From positions 1-57,418 of the forward strand of contig JAFTQJ010000071.1 of NCBI GenBank assembly GCA_017462785.1: DNA of 57,418 nt. Direction: 5' to 3'. Each line of letters starts with the position of its first letter. Position 1 is the stretch's first letter. A model generated the notes under the pieces. That model saw nothing but the letters and a program-made list of their open reading frames with translations. It was not told the DNA's origin and did no database searches. The position numbers and the translations under genes are program-made. This document shows positions 32,214 to 40,966 of this stretch, piece after piece. This DNA comes from Oscillospiraceae bacterium. GTDB taxonomy: Bacteria; Bacillota; Clostridia; Oscillospirales; Ruminococcaceae.

Positions 32214-32531
32214 ATGAATTTCGGAAATGGTGCATTAACGGAGGCGGTTTATTACATTCTGCTGTCACTGATGACCCCGATGCACGGCTACGGCATTATG
32301 CAGAATGCGGAGGAGCTGTCGCACGGGAGAGTAAAGCTTGCGGCGGGAACGCTGTACGGTGCAATCAACACAATGCTGGAAAAGGACTGGATACAGGCAC
32401 TTCCCGGCGAAAAGAACAGCCGGAAGAAAGAATATGTGATCACGGATACCGGACGGGATGTCCTGCGGATGGAGATCGCACGGCTGGAAGAACTGGTGGA
32501 AAACGGGAAACGCATTCTGGGAGGAAACTGA
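32214..32531 (+). CDS. PadR-family transcriptional regulator
   Basis: A 105-residue PadR protein: LTEAVYYILLSLMTPMHGYGIMQNAEEL forms helices 1-2, LAAGTLYGAINTMLEKDWI the recognition helix, and KKEYVITDTGRDVLRME the wing and dimer helix. The short C-terminal helix marks the small PadR subfamily, often controlled by lipophilic or antimicrobial compounds. AAAGGAGG lies 7 nt before the ATG. It is coupled to a DUF2812 gene, a common pairing in Firmicutes. Confidence 0.92.
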   Translation: MNFGNGALTEAVYYILLSLMTPMHGYGIMQNAEELSHGRVKLAAGTLYGAINTMLEKDWIQALPGEKNSRKKEYVITDTGRDVLRMEIARLEELVENGKRILGGN

Positions 32532-32532
32532 C

Positions 32533-33084
32533 ATGAGAAAGAAAGTACATAAGTGGATCTGGGCATGGAATTTTGACAAGGAAGAGAAGTGGCTGAATGA
32601 AATGTCCGACAAGGGCTGGTCGATGGTGAGCTACAGCTTTTGTACCTACGAATTGGAGAAAACGGATACGGAGAGATACACCTACCGGGTGGAATTCCTG
32701 AAAAACGAGCTGAACCATCCCGAGAGCCAGAGCTATCTGGAATTTCTGGAGGAAACCGGTGCAGAGCAGGTCGGCTCATGGGGCAGATGGGTCTATCTGC
32801 GGAAGAACCGTAAGCTCGGCAGTTTTGATCTGTTCTCCGATTACGAGAGCAAGATCGCACACCTCAAGCGGATCGTCTGCCTGTTTGTGCCGCTCGGCTT
32901 TCTGAATGTCGGTACCGGCACCAGCAACATCTTAATGGGAATAGAGAACAAAACATTCATCAGTCCGGCAAATTTCTGGGCAGGCTGTCTTTGTCTTTCG
33001 GTGGCACTGCTCCTCCTGTACGGCAGCTTCCGTATTTGGCGAAAAATCAAGAGGCTGGAAAAGGAAAAGCAGATCTATGAATAA
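32533..33084 (+). CDS. DUF2812 membrane protein
   Basis: A 183-residue protein. The N-terminal 110 residues are the DUF2812 domain (WNFDKEEKWLNEMSDKGW, YTYRVEFL, GSWGRWVYLRK), followed by two hydrophobic segments (RIVCLFVPLGFLNVG and FWAGCLCLSVALLLLYGSF) and a basic tail. Such proteins typically follow PadR regulators and have no known biochemical role. The start at 32533 lies 1 nt after the PadR stop, with GGGAGG in the end of padR, so the two are translationally coupled. Confidence 0.88.
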   Translation: MRKKVHKWIWAWNFDKEEKWLNEMSDKGWSMVSYSFCTYELEKTDTERYTYRVEFLKNELNHPESQSYLEFLEETGAEQVGSWGRWVYLRKNRKLGSFDLFSDYESKIAHLKRIVCLFVPLGFLNVGTGTSNILMGIENKTFISPANFWAGCLCLSVALLLLYGSFRIWRKIKRLEKEKQIYE

Positions 33085-33087
33085 CAA

Positions 33088-33113
33088 AAATCCCCCGAAG
33101 TTTCGGGGGATTT
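33088..33113. terminator. Terminator between the PadR pair and pyrE
   Basis: AAATCCCCCGAA and TTCGGGGGATTT form a 12-bp inverted repeat with a 2-nt centre, just after the DUF2812 stop and 25 nt beyond the pyrE stop on the other strand. Confidence 0.85.
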
Positions 33114-33138
33114 CGTTTATTCAGCGGCAGCTCACCGC

Positions 33139-33792
33139 TTACTTTACGCCATATTCCTCACGGTATGCCAGCATCTTGTCGAGGTATTCCTTGCCCGGAA
33201 CGATGTCGTTGCGGATCGCATCAATGATGTCCTCCATCGTCACGATCGGGTATACAGTTACGCCGAATTCTTCCTTGACTTCCTGCACAGCGGACTTGTC
33301 GCCCGTACCACGTTCCATACGATCAACGGTGATGACCATGCCGGTCACATCCACATTTGCCGCACCCTTGAGCTTGGGCATGGATTCACGCAGAGCCTTG
33401 CCGGATGTCATCACATCATCAATGATGACAACCTTTTCATTGTCCACGAGGGTCTTGCCGACAAACATGCCGCCCTCACCGTGATCCTTTGCCTCCTTGC
33501 GGTCGAAGCAGTAGTTCACATCAATGCCGAACTTGTTGCTCAGTGCCACAACGGTGGAAACGGCAAGCGGAATGCCCTTGTAAGCCGGTCCGAAGAGGGT
33601 TTCAACGGGGATGTTGTTGTCGTGGATGCATTCTGCATAGTACTCACCGAGCTTTGCAAGCTGTGCACCGGTCTTGTAGTTGCCGCAGTTGATGAAATAG
33701 GGGGCGATTCTGCCGCTTTTCAGTGTGAATTCACCGAAGGTCAGAACACCGCATTCCACCATGAATTTGATAAAGCTTTCTTTGTAGGTCAT
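33139..33792 (-). CDS. pyrE: Orotate phosphoribosyltransferase
   Basis: A 217-residue enzyme making OMP from orotate and PRPP. FTLKSGRIAPYFINCGNYKTG binds orotate, YCFDRKEAKDHGEGGMFVG is the mobile loop with catalytic Lys and Asp, and KVVIIDDVMTSGKALRES is the PRPP motif. It lies 45 nt behind nadE rather than with pyrCFKD, so one pyrimidine step is driven from an NAD-synthesis transcript. TAGGAGG precedes the ATG. Confidence 0.95.
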   Translation of the reverse strand: MTYKESFIKFMVECGVLTFGEFTLKSGRIAPYFINCGNYKTGAQLAKLGEYYAECIHDNNIPVETLFGPAYKGIPLAVSTVVALSNKFGIDVNYCFDRKEAKDHGEGGMFVGKTLVDNEKVVIIDDVMTSGKALRESMPKLKGAANVDVTGMVITVDRMERGTGDKSAVQEVKEEFGVTVYPIVTMEDIIDAIRNDIVPGKEYLDKMLAYREEYGVK

Positions 33793-33837
33793 TGTTTTTT
33801 CCTCCTATATTCTGGGGTTTTCTCCCCTGTTTAACAT

Positions 33838-35748
33838 TTATGAAATGGTTTCTTCCAGCTTGTCAAGCTCTTTCATCCAGACATTCATGGACGCATCGCT
33901 GGGCATGCGGAAACCGGTTCTGGGCGAAAGTCCCACGCTTCCCACGCCCACACCATCGGGCAGGCAGGAACGCTTGAACTGCTGGGTAAAGAATCTCCTG
34001 TAGAACGTTTTCAGCCACTTGAAAATCACTGCATCCTCATACTCCCCTGCAAAGGCGTGCTTTGCCATGCGGAAGATCTTCGACGGCGTGAAGCCGTGGC
34101 GGATGACATAGTACAGGAAGAAGTCATGCAGCTCGTAGGGACCAACCAGATCTTCTGTTTTCTGTGCGATCTTGCCCTGTTTGTCAGGAGGCAGCAGCTC
34201 GGGGCTGACGGGCGTATCGAGAATATCCAGCAGGATGTCGCTCAGCTCTTTCTCGGAATGCTCCGCTTCATAGCGGACAAGATGGCGGACAAGGGTTTTC
34301 GGGATCGAACCGTTCACGCCGTAATTGCTCATGTGGTCGCCGTTGTAGGTCGCCCAGCCGAGGGCAAGCTCGGAGAGGTCGCCCGTGCCGACCACAAGAC
34401 CGTTCACATCGTTGGCAATGTCCATGAGAATCTGTGTGCGTTCCCTTGCCTGTGCGTTTTCATAGGCGGCATTGCGGACGGATTCGTCATGTCCGATGTC
34501 TTTGAAGTGCTGCCGCACGCTGTCCTCAATGCGGATTTCACGCAGGGTGCTGCCGTATTTTTTCGCCAGCTCGCAGGCGTTCTGATAGGTGCGGTCGGTC
34601 GTGCCGAAGCAGGGCATTGTAATTGTGTGGATGCCGCTTCTGTCGAGTCCCAGCAGGTCGAATGCGTGGGCGGTGACGATCAGGGCAAGGGTGGAGTCCA
34701 GACCGCCGGAAAGTCCCAGCACGGCATTTTTGCAGCCGATCGTCTTCATGCGGCTCATCAGACCCACTGCCTGCATTTGCAGGATGTCCTTGCACCTTGC
34801 GGAACGGATGGCGGAATCTTCGGGGATGAAGGGATTTTTGGGAATGGGACGGGTGAGGGTGGTTTCTTCCATATCCATGGAAAATTCCACACGGAACATC
34901 TCCTCATCCGTTGTAAACGTATTACATCTGCGTCGTTCTGCACAGATCTGATGCAAATCAATCTCGGTGACGATCATCTGATTCTGGAACAGCTCGGATT
35001 CTGCCAGAAGCTTGCCGTTTTCCGCAATGAGATTATGACCGGAGAATACCAAATCGGTGGTGGACTCCCCGATTCCGGCATCAGCAAAGGCATAGGCACA
35101 GCAGAGGCTTGCGGATTTTGCCTGCACCATCATGCGGCGGTATTCGGGTTTTCCGGCTGACGCAGGACTTGCGGAGAGGTTGAAAATCAGTGTCGCTCCG
35201 GCTTTTGCAAGCTGCACGGACGGGCTGTCCGCAGTGTAGAGATCCTCGCAGATTTCCACACCGAAGGTCAGCTCAGGGAACACCTCACAATAGAAAACCT
35301 GATTGGTTCCGAACGGTACATACATTTCATCCATATTTTCGGACACATGTCCTGCATGAAAATAACGCATTTCCTCTGCATTTCCGTAATCCGGAATGTA
35401 TGTTTTCGGGACACCGCCAAGAACTGTACCATTGTAAATCACTGCGGCACAATTGTATAATTTGTTACGGCAACAGCATGGCACTCCGACAATAGAAACG
35501 ATTTTCATTTTTTTTGTTTCTTTTACAATACGCTCCAGATTTTCCTGTGCAGATTGCAGAAGTGTTTCCTGCAGGAATAAATCCCCGCAGGTGTAGCCCG
35601 TAATGGACAGCTCCGGAAAGCAGATGATCTTCACGCCCTGTGTATGAGCCTGTGAGATCAGCTCCAGAATTCTGTCCGTGTTATAGTCACAATCGCCCAC
35701 ACGCACATCCGGCGTGGCACAGGCGATCTTCAGAAATCCATCCTTCAT
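33838..35748 (-). CDS. nadE: Glutamine-dependent NAD+ synthetase
   Basis: A 636-residue fusion. The N-terminal nitrilase-like glutaminase (1-270) has Glu in CFPELSITGYTCGD, Lys in GVPKTYIPDYG and catalytic Cys in GVEICEDLYT; the C-terminal synthetase has the ATP P-loop GLSGGLDSTLAL and VVGTGDLSELALGWATYNGD. It amidates nicotinate-adenine dinucleotide with ammonia from glutamine. ATG 35748 is 8 nt from AGAGG; the TTG two codons earlier is rejected. The long leader (about 190 nt) contains repeat copy 2. Confidence 0.95.
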   Translation of the reverse strand: MKDGFLKIACATPDVRVGDCDYNTDRILELISQAHTQGVKIICFPELSITGYTCGDLFLQETLLQSAQENLERIVKETKKMKIVSIVGVPCCCRNKLYNCAAVIYNGTVLGGVPKTYIPDYGNAEEMRYFHAGHVSENMDEMYVPFGTNQVFYCEVFPELTFGVEICEDLYTADSPSVQLAKAGATLIFNLSASPASAGKPEYRRMMVQAKSASLCCAYAFADAGIGESTTDLVFSGHNLIAENGKLLAESELFQNQMIVTEIDLHQICAERRRCNTFTTDEEMFRVEFSMDMEETTLTRPIPKNPFIPEDSAIRSARCKDILQMQAVGLMSRMKTIGCKNAVLGLSGGLDSTLALIVTAHAFDLLGLDRSGIHTITMPCFGTTDRTYQNACELAKKYGSTLREIRIEDSVRQHFKDIGHDESVRNAAYENAQARERTQILMDIANDVNGLVVGTGDLSELALGWATYNGDHMSNYGVNGSIPKTLVRHLVRYEAEHSEKELSDILLDILDTPVSPELLPPDKQGKIAQKTEDLVGPYELHDFFLYYVIRHGFTPSKIFRMAKHAFAGEYEDAVIFKWLKTFYRRFFTQQFKRSCLPDGVGVGSVGLSPRTGFRMPSDASMNVWMKELDKLEETIS

Positions 35749-35790
35749 TTGCAAAACCTCTTTTCTTTGAACAAGATCAACAGCTTGAAA

Positions 35791-35867
35791 GGGTTCAAAG
35801 GGCGGCAGCCCTTGTCAGTGTCGGTGCGGAGCACCAGCTCACTCTCCCCCTCCCCTCGGGGTGGGGG
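35791..35867 (+). repeat. Hairpin-rich interspersed repeat, copy 2
   Basis: Same module order as copy 1 but inverted relative to it: GGTTC, then AAGGGC/GCCCTT hairpin (35798-35813), GGTGC/GCACC hairpin (35823-35835), then a C-run/G-run palindrome with one T-T mismatch (35846-35867). It falls inside the 5' leader of nadE. Confidence 0.6.
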
Positions 35868-35947
35868 CATTCTTTGAGAAACGTTTCTATCGCTGCTGAT
35901 ACTATCGGTGTATGCGGATGCTTCAAGCGTTCCATGACGCTACATTT

Positions 35948-35976
35948 AGTATACCATAATTTTCTTCTTTATGCAA
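35948..35976 (-). promoter_or_regulatory. Promoter of nadE-pyrE
   Basis: Minus-strand TTGCAT (35976-35971) and TATACT (35953-35948), 17-nt spacer. The start would give a leader of about 190 nt. The rest of the 35755-36220 gap holds repeat copy 2 and the MATE promoter; no gene was found in it. Confidence 0.75.
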
Positions 35977-36133
35977 GTGCTGGGAATGAAAATTTTCCTC
36001 TCTTTTGCAGTACCATTTTACTGCAAAAAAATCATGGTACAAATCTATCCGGAACTGGAATTATTTTTCCAGCAGTTTCAAATTTCACCAAATCGCTGTC
36101 GGAAAGTGCACAGGAAACCGTCAGTTTTCCGTC

Positions 36134-36162
36134 TTGCAAATCTTTGGCGGTTGTGATATACT
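36134..36162 (+). promoter_or_regulatory. Promoter of the MATE transporter gene
   Basis: TTGCAA (36134-36139) and TATACT (36157-36162), 17-nt spacer. A short palindrome GTAAC-N5-GTTAC (36191-36205) lies about 20 nt past the likely start and may be a regulator site. Confidence 0.75.
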
Positions 36163-36220
36163 GTTATCCGAAATGAACGAAAAAACAACCGTAACACTGC
36201 GTTACAGAAAGGAATCCACT

Positions 36221-37594
36221 ATGGCTATGACAAAAGACATGACAAGCGGCAAGCCGCTGTCACTCATCCTCAGTTTCTGCATTCCGATGGTATTTGGCAA
36301 CATCCTCCAACAGCTCTACAATATGGCGGATACCATCATTGTCGGACGCTGCATCAACTCCAATGCTCTTGCGGCACTCGGTTCGACCGGATCGGTATGC
36401 TTCCTCGTCATCGGCTTTGCAACGGGGCTTTGCACGGGACTTTCCATCCCCGTGGCTCAGATGTACGGTGCAGGCGACCATAAGGCAATGCGGCGGTACA
36501 TGATGAATGCGGTCTATATCAGTGCGGCGGCGGCAATTCTGCTGACCTTCCTCACGACTGTGTTCTGCCGTCCCCTGCTGCAGCTGATGCAGACACCGGA
36601 AAACATTCTCGATGATGCACACAGCTATCTGTTTGTGATGTTCTGCGGTCTGTCCGCAACCATCCTCTACAACCTCCTCGCAGGCTTCCTGCGTGCAATG
36701 GGCGACAGCAAAACACCGCTGATCTTCCTTGCAGTTTCTTCCGTGCTCAACATCGGGCTGGATTTCCTGATGATCCTCGTGTTCGACCTCGGCGTAATGG
36801 GGGCAGGTCTTGCAACGGTCATTGCACAGGGCATTTCCGCACTGCTCTGCCTGTACTGGATGCACCGCAGCTATGACATTCTGACCTTTGAAAAGGACGA
36901 GTTTGCATTCCGTCCGGACTGCTGCGGCAAGCTCTGCGGAGTGAGCCTGCCGATGGCTTGCCAGTTCTCCATCACGGCGATCGGCTCCATCATCATTCAG
37001 GCGGCTGTGAACGGATTCGGCCCGGCAGTCATTGCAAGTGTGACGGCGGCAACCAAGATCCAGACCATTGTCCTCGGTCCGATGGAATCGCTCGGCATCA
37101 CAATGGCGACCTACTGCGGACAGAATCTCGGTGCCGGCAGGATCGACCGCATCAAGGACGGTCTGAAATGCAGCCTCAAGGTCGGTCTGATCTATTCCCT
37201 CGCTGCACTCTCCTTCTCCTTCTTCCTCGGACAGTATTTTGTCTACGGCTTTGTTTCCACGGGAGAAGCAAATTTCTCCGTCATTCTGGAGCATGCGGTC
37301 TACTATCTGCGTGTGACCGGTCTGTTCTATCCGGTGCTTGCCGTGCTCTTCATTCTCCGTAACTCCCTGCAGGGCATGGGCTACAGCTTCCTGCCGATGA
37401 GTGCCGGTATTCTGGAGCTGTTTGCGAGAGCTTTTGCGGCATTCGTGCTCGTGGGCATGACGGGCTACCTCGGTGTCTGCATGTCGGGCCCCGTGGCATG
37501 GCTTGCAGCGGATGTCCTGCTGATCTCGGCGACCATCTATGCAATGGTAACACTTCCCCGAAAGGTTGGGGGCTGCTGTGTAAAAACGGTATAA
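36221..37594 (+). CDS. MATE-family multidrug/metabolite efflux transporter
   Basis: A 457-residue protein with twelve hydrophobic helices in two repeats. Start MAMTKDMTSGKPLSLILSFC, helix-1 motif PMVFGNILQQLYNMADTIIVGRC and RAMGDSKTPLIFLAVSSVLN are DinF/NorM-like hallmarks; LGPMESLGITMATYCGQNLGAG begins the second half. It exports cations or drugs in exchange for Na+ or H+ across the inner membrane. ATG 36221 follows AAAGGAA. It is a single-gene unit with its own promoter and terminator; the substrate is unknown. Confidence 0.93.
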   Translation: MAMTKDMTSGKPLSLILSFCIPMVFGNILQQLYNMADTIIVGRCINSNALAALGSTGSVCFLVIGFATGLCTGLSIPVAQMYGAGDHKAMRRYMMNAVYISAAAAILLTFLTTVFCRPLLQLMQTPENILDDAHSYLFVMFCGLSATILYNLLAGFLRAMGDSKTPLIFLAVSSVLNIGLDFLMILVFDLGVMGAGLATVIAQGISALLCLYWMHRSYDILTFEKDEFAFRPDCCGKLCGVSLPMACQFSITAIGSIIIQAAVNGFGPAVIASVTAATKIQTIVLGPMESLGITMATYCGQNLGAGRIDRIKDGLKCSLKVGLIYSLAALSFSFFLGQYFVYGFVSTGEANFSVILEHAVYYLRVTGLFYPVLAVLFILRNSLQGMGYSFLPMSAGILELFARAFAAFVLVGMTGYLGVCMSGPVAWLAADVLLISATIYAMVTLPRKVGGCCVKTV

Positions 37595-37599
37595 GCTTC

Positions 37600-37634
37600 G
37601 GAGCTTCTGCATTCTGGCGGAAGCTCCTTTTTTG
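37600..37634 (+). terminator. Terminator of the MATE gene
   Basis: GGAGCTTCTGC and GCGGAAGCTCC pair (one G-U) around ATTCTG, followed by seven T. Confidence 0.9.
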
Positions 37635-37637
37635 TTA

Positions 37638-37666
37638 TTGCATTTACCAGAGTAATGTGTTATAAT
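37638..37666 (+). promoter_or_regulatory. Promoter of the ADP-ribosylglycohydrolase gene
   Basis: TTGCAT (37638-37643) and TATAAT (37661-37666), 17-nt spacer, directly after the MATE terminator and 21 nt before the ATG. Confidence 0.8.
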
Positions 37667-37687
37667 GTAAAAAAGGAGGGAACTGCT

Positions 37688-38500
37688 ATGTTTGGTGCAG
37701 TCTGTGGCGATGTGATTGGTTCTTGCTACGAGAACCATGCGACCAAGGATTATGATTTTCGGCTCTTTCGGAGAAGCAGCCGGTTTACAGATGATACCGT
37801 TCTGACAGCGGCGGTCTGCGATGCGATTCTATTCCATCCCGAGCCGATCCGGCGGATGGATATGGAGGAACGTGCCAAGGAATATGCGGTGCGGTTCAAA
37901 GCCTATTTTGCAAGACATCCGCATGCCGGATTCGGGTACATGTTCCGGAAATGGGCTCGATCGGACATGCTTCGCAGGCAGAAGAGCTATGGAAACGGCG
38001 GTGCAATGCGTGTCATTCCCATCGGCTTTGCCTATGAGGATATCGCTCAGGTCGAATTACAGGTACACGCAAGCTGCCTGTACACCCACGGTCACCCCGA
38101 GGCGATCAGGGGAGCAAAAGCGGCAGCGGATGCGGTTTTCCTTGCAAGAACGGGGCATTCTAAGGAGGAGATCCGCAGTTTTCTGACCAAGCGGTTCCAC
38201 TACGATCTGCAAATGAACTGGGAGGTGCTCCGGTCGGTTTACAGCTTCAGCAGCCGCACGATCGACAGTGTTCCGCCCGCAATACAGGCGTTTCTCGATT
38301 CCTCCGACTATGAGGATGCCATCCGCAGGGCGATCTCCCTCGGCGGTGATGCGGATACCATGGCATGCATTGCAGGCGGCATCGCCGAAGCCTTTTACGG
38401 CGGTGTTCCGGAAGAGATCCTCCATTTCTGCAAACCGAGAATTGACAGCGGACTGCGTGAAACGCTGGAACGATTCCGGACGGCTTATACGAAAACCTGA
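37688..38500 (+). CDS. ADP-ribosylglycohydrolase (DraG-like)
   Basis: A 270-residue ADP-ribosyl-hydrolase. GAVCGDVIGSCYE is the family start; RFTDDTVLTAAV (Thr-Asp-Asp) and SLGGDADTMACIAGGIAEA bind the two Mg ions. It removes ADP-ribose from proteins or small molecules (arginine- or serine-linked, or free O-acetyl-ADP-ribose). No dinitrogenase-reductase system is nearby, so a general signalling or detoxification role is more likely than nitrogenase control. ATG 37688 follows AAAAGGAGGG. Confidence 0.92.
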   Translation: MFGAVCGDVIGSCYENHATKDYDFRLFRRSSRFTDDTVLTAAVCDAILFHPEPIRRMDMEERAKEYAVRFKAYFARHPHAGFGYMFRKWARSDMLRRQKSYGNGGAMRVIPIGFAYEDIAQVELQVHASCLYTHGHPEAIRGAKAAADAVFLARTGHSKEEIRSFLTKRFHYDLQMNWEVLRSVYSFSSRTIDSVPPAIQAFLDSSDYEDAIRRAISLGGDADTMACIAGGIAEAFYGGVPEEILHFCKPRIDSGLRETLERFRTAYTKT

Positions 38501-38541
38501 AAATTATTCATATAAATTTGTGTAAAACTTCCATATATCTA

Positions 38542-38570
38542 TTGCATTTCCGCTGAAAATGTGCTATACT
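38542..38570 (+). promoter_or_regulatory. Promoter of the beta-CASP/SGNH/AIM24 operon
   Basis: TTGCAT (38542-38547) and TATACT (38565-38570), 17-nt spacer, 32 nt before the ATG at 38603. Confidence 0.75.
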
Positions 38571-38602
38571 ATGTATAGTATCGCTTTAAAGGAGGTCTTG
38601 CT

Positions 38603-40198
38603 ATGAAAATGCAATTCATTGGTGCGGCTCACGAGGTAACCGGAAGCTGCACTTATCTGGAAATCGGCGGTCACAGGATCCTTGTGGATTTCGGTATGGA
38701 ACAGGGACGTGATGTGTACGAAAATGCCCGTATTCCCTGTGCACCGGCGGATATTGAATTTGTACTGCTGACCCATGCACATATTGACCATTCCGGTCTG
38801 CTGCCGCTGCTCTATGCCGGCGGTTTCACCGGAGAGATTCATACAACACAGGCAACTGCCAACCTTTGCAGCATCATGCTCCGTGACAGTGCCCATATTC
38901 AGGAATTTGAAGCACAGTGGAGAAACCGCAAGGCACAGCGTAAGGGCGAGGAGCCATATGAACCGCTGTATACCATGCAGGATGCTCTCGGTGCCATCGG
39001 ACTGATGAATCCGCACAAGTACAATGACCGTTTCACGCTCTGCGAGGGCGTGGAGGTACGGTTCATTGATGCCGGACATCTGCTCGGCTCGGCAAGCATC
39101 GAGATCTGGGCGGCGGAGAACGGCGAAACACGCAAGCTCGTGTTCTCCGGTGACATCGGCAATATCAACCAGCCCCTCCTGCGTGATCCCATCTTCATTG
39201 ATGAGGCGGATTATGTTGTGATGGAATCCACCTACGGCGACCGCACACATGAGCGTCCGAAGGACTATGTATCCGCTTTTGCGGATGTGCTCCAGCGGAC
39301 ATTTGACAGGGGCGGCAGCGTGATCATCCCCTCTTTTGCAGTGGGACGCTCACAGGAACTGCTCTACTTCCTGCGGCAGATCAAGGAACAGGGTCTGGTC
39401 AAGGGGCATGACGGATTCCCCGTTTATATGGACAGTCCGCTTGCGATCGAAGCAACCAACGTATTCCTCAGCAACCAGCACAGCTGCTATGATGAGGAGG
39501 CGATCAGCTTTGTCAAGGCAGGCATCAACCCGATCGCTTTTCCGGGGCTGATCACTGCCACCTCGGCGGATGAATCCCGTGCGATCAATTTCGATAAGCG
39601 GTGCAAGGTCATTATTTCTGCTTCCGGCATGTGCGAGGCAGGACGCATCAAGCACCATCTCAAGCATAATCTCTGGCAGAGTGCCAATACCATTCTCTTT
39701 GTCGGCTATCAGGCATACGGCACCCTCGGACGTTCCCTCGTGGAGGGAGCAACCACGGCGAAGCTGTTCGGCGAAATCATCAAGGTCGCTGCGGAGATCC
39801 GCCAGCTTCCCGGCATCAGCGGTCACGCTGACCTGAACGGACTGACCGACTGGGCTGCCCATATTCAGAACGTCAAGCGGGTATTTGTGGTGCATGGTGA
39901 AAGTGACACAGCGGATGCCTTCGCCGCACATTTGCAGAACAAGCTCGGACTCGATGCCTATGCACCGTACAGCGGCACGGAATTTGACATTCTCAGCAAC
40001 ACCGTCACCGTTGAAGCGGAACCGAAGCGGATCGAACGCAAATCCGCTGCAAAGGGCGGCAGTCCCGTCTATCAGCGTCTGCTCGCTGTGCTTGACCGCC
40101 TGACAAAGCTCATCCACCGCAGCACCGGCAGAACCAACAAGGATATTGCCAAGCTGACCGACCAGCTCACTGAAATCTGCAACAAGTGGGAAAAATAG
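38603..40198 (+). CDS. Beta-CASP metallo-beta-lactamase-fold RNase
   Basis: A 531-residue protein of the YSH1/CPSF-like group. FIGAAHEVTGSCTYLEIGGHRILVDFGMEQG is the family start (motif 1 Asp), LTHAHIDHSGLLPLL motif 2 with zinc ligands, FIDAGHLLGSASIEIW motif 3, and VVMESTYGDRTHE motif 4. The inserted beta-CASP domain has IIPSFAVGRSQELLYFL, and ISGHADLNGLTDW, VFVVHGES complete the active site. Such enzymes degrade or process RNA. The last 65 residues look helical. AAAGGAGG precedes the ATG. Confidence 0.92.
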   Translation: MKMQFIGAAHEVTGSCTYLEIGGHRILVDFGMEQGRDVYENARIPCAPADIEFVLLTHAHIDHSGLLPLLYAGGFTGEIHTTQATANLCSIMLRDSAHIQEFEAQWRNRKAQRKGEEPYEPLYTMQDALGAIGLMNPHKYNDRFTLCEGVEVRFIDAGHLLGSASIEIWAAENGETRKLVFSGDIGNINQPLLRDPIFIDEADYVVMESTYGDRTHERPKDYVSAFADVLQRTFDRGGSVIIPSFAVGRSQELLYFLRQIKEQGLVKGHDGFPVYMDSPLAIEATNVFLSNQHSCYDEEAISFVKAGINPIAFPGLITATSADESRAINFDKRCKVIISASGMCEAGRIKHHLKHNLWQSANTILFVGYQAYGTLGRSLVEGATTAKLFGEIIKVAAEIRQLPGISGHADLNGLTDWAAHIQNVKRVFVVHGESDTADAFAAHLQNKLGLDAYAPYSGTEFDILSNTVTVEAEPKRIERKSAAKGGSPVYQRLLAVLDRLTKLIHRSTGRTNKDIAKLTDQLTEICNKWEK

Positions 40199-40219
40199 CA
40201 TCATTCGGAGGTATTTTTG

Positions 40220-40954
40220 ATGCCCGTAAACAACATTTTCTCCGGTAAACACATTTCGATCATCGGGGATTCCATCAGTACGCTGAAGGGATACCTTCCC
40301 TCCTACTGCAAGGCGTTTTATATGCAGAATCCCTATGCGGACTGCTCCGGCATTTCACGTCCGGAGGATACCTGGTGGATGCAGGTGATCTCCGCACTCG
40401 GGGGGGATCTCTGCGTCAACAATTCCTATTCGGGCAGCCTTGTCTGCGGAATGGATTTTCCGGCAGGCACCCACCTGCTCCGGTGCAATGAGCTGCACTG
40501 CAACGCCGGCTCGTACTGGTTCTCCATGCACAAGGGCACCATGCAGCGGACGCTCTGCACAACTCAGGTTCTGCCGGAGGTCATCCTTGTCTACATGGGA
40601 ACCAATGACTGGATCTTCCGTTCTGCAATTGATGGAGAACCCGAGAATAAGATGAATTTCCGCTTTGCATACAACCAGATGCTGCACAAGATCCGCAGCA
40701 AGTATCCGGAAAGCACAGTGGTCTGTACAACGCTCTTTCAGGAGAATGAGGCGGTGCCGGATGCTCTGCATCCGATCTCTGCCTACAATGAGGTGATCCG
40801 CAGTCTGGCGGTGGAAAATGGCTGTCTGCTGTCGGATCCGGCAGCACATGATGCATTTGTGGAAACGATCGACGGCATTCACCCGACCTATCAGGGTATG
40901 CATACACTGGCGGAGCTGTGGCTTGCAGGATTCGCCGGACACAATCCATTATGA
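40220..40954 (+). CDS. SGNH/GDSL hydrolase, cytoplasmic
   Basis: A 244-residue SGNH enzyme without signal peptide: ISIIGDSISTLKGYLP (nucleophile Ser), GGDLCVNNSYSGS (oxyanion Gly/Asn), YMGTNDWIFRS (Asn) and DGIHPTYQG (Asp-x-x-His) are complete, unlike the lipoprotein paralogue at 579. It probably hydrolyses an acyl or acetyl ester of a sugar taken up by the cell; substrate unknown. It starts at ATG 40220, 21 nt after the RNase gene with GGAGG, and is followed 12 nt later by the AIM24 gene. Confidence 0.88.
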   Translation: MPVNNIFSGKHISIIGDSISTLKGYLPSYCKAFYMQNPYADCSGISRPEDTWWMQVISALGGDLCVNNSYSGSLVCGMDFPAGTHLLRCNELHCNAGSYWFSMHKGTMQRTLCTTQVLPEVILVYMGTNDWIFRSAIDGEPENKMNFRFAYNQMLHKIRSKYPESTVVCTTLFQENEAVPDALHPISAYNEVIRSLAVENGCLLSDPAAHDAFVETIDGIHPTYQGMHTLAELWLAGFAGHNPL

Positions 40955-40966
40955 AAGGAATTACAG

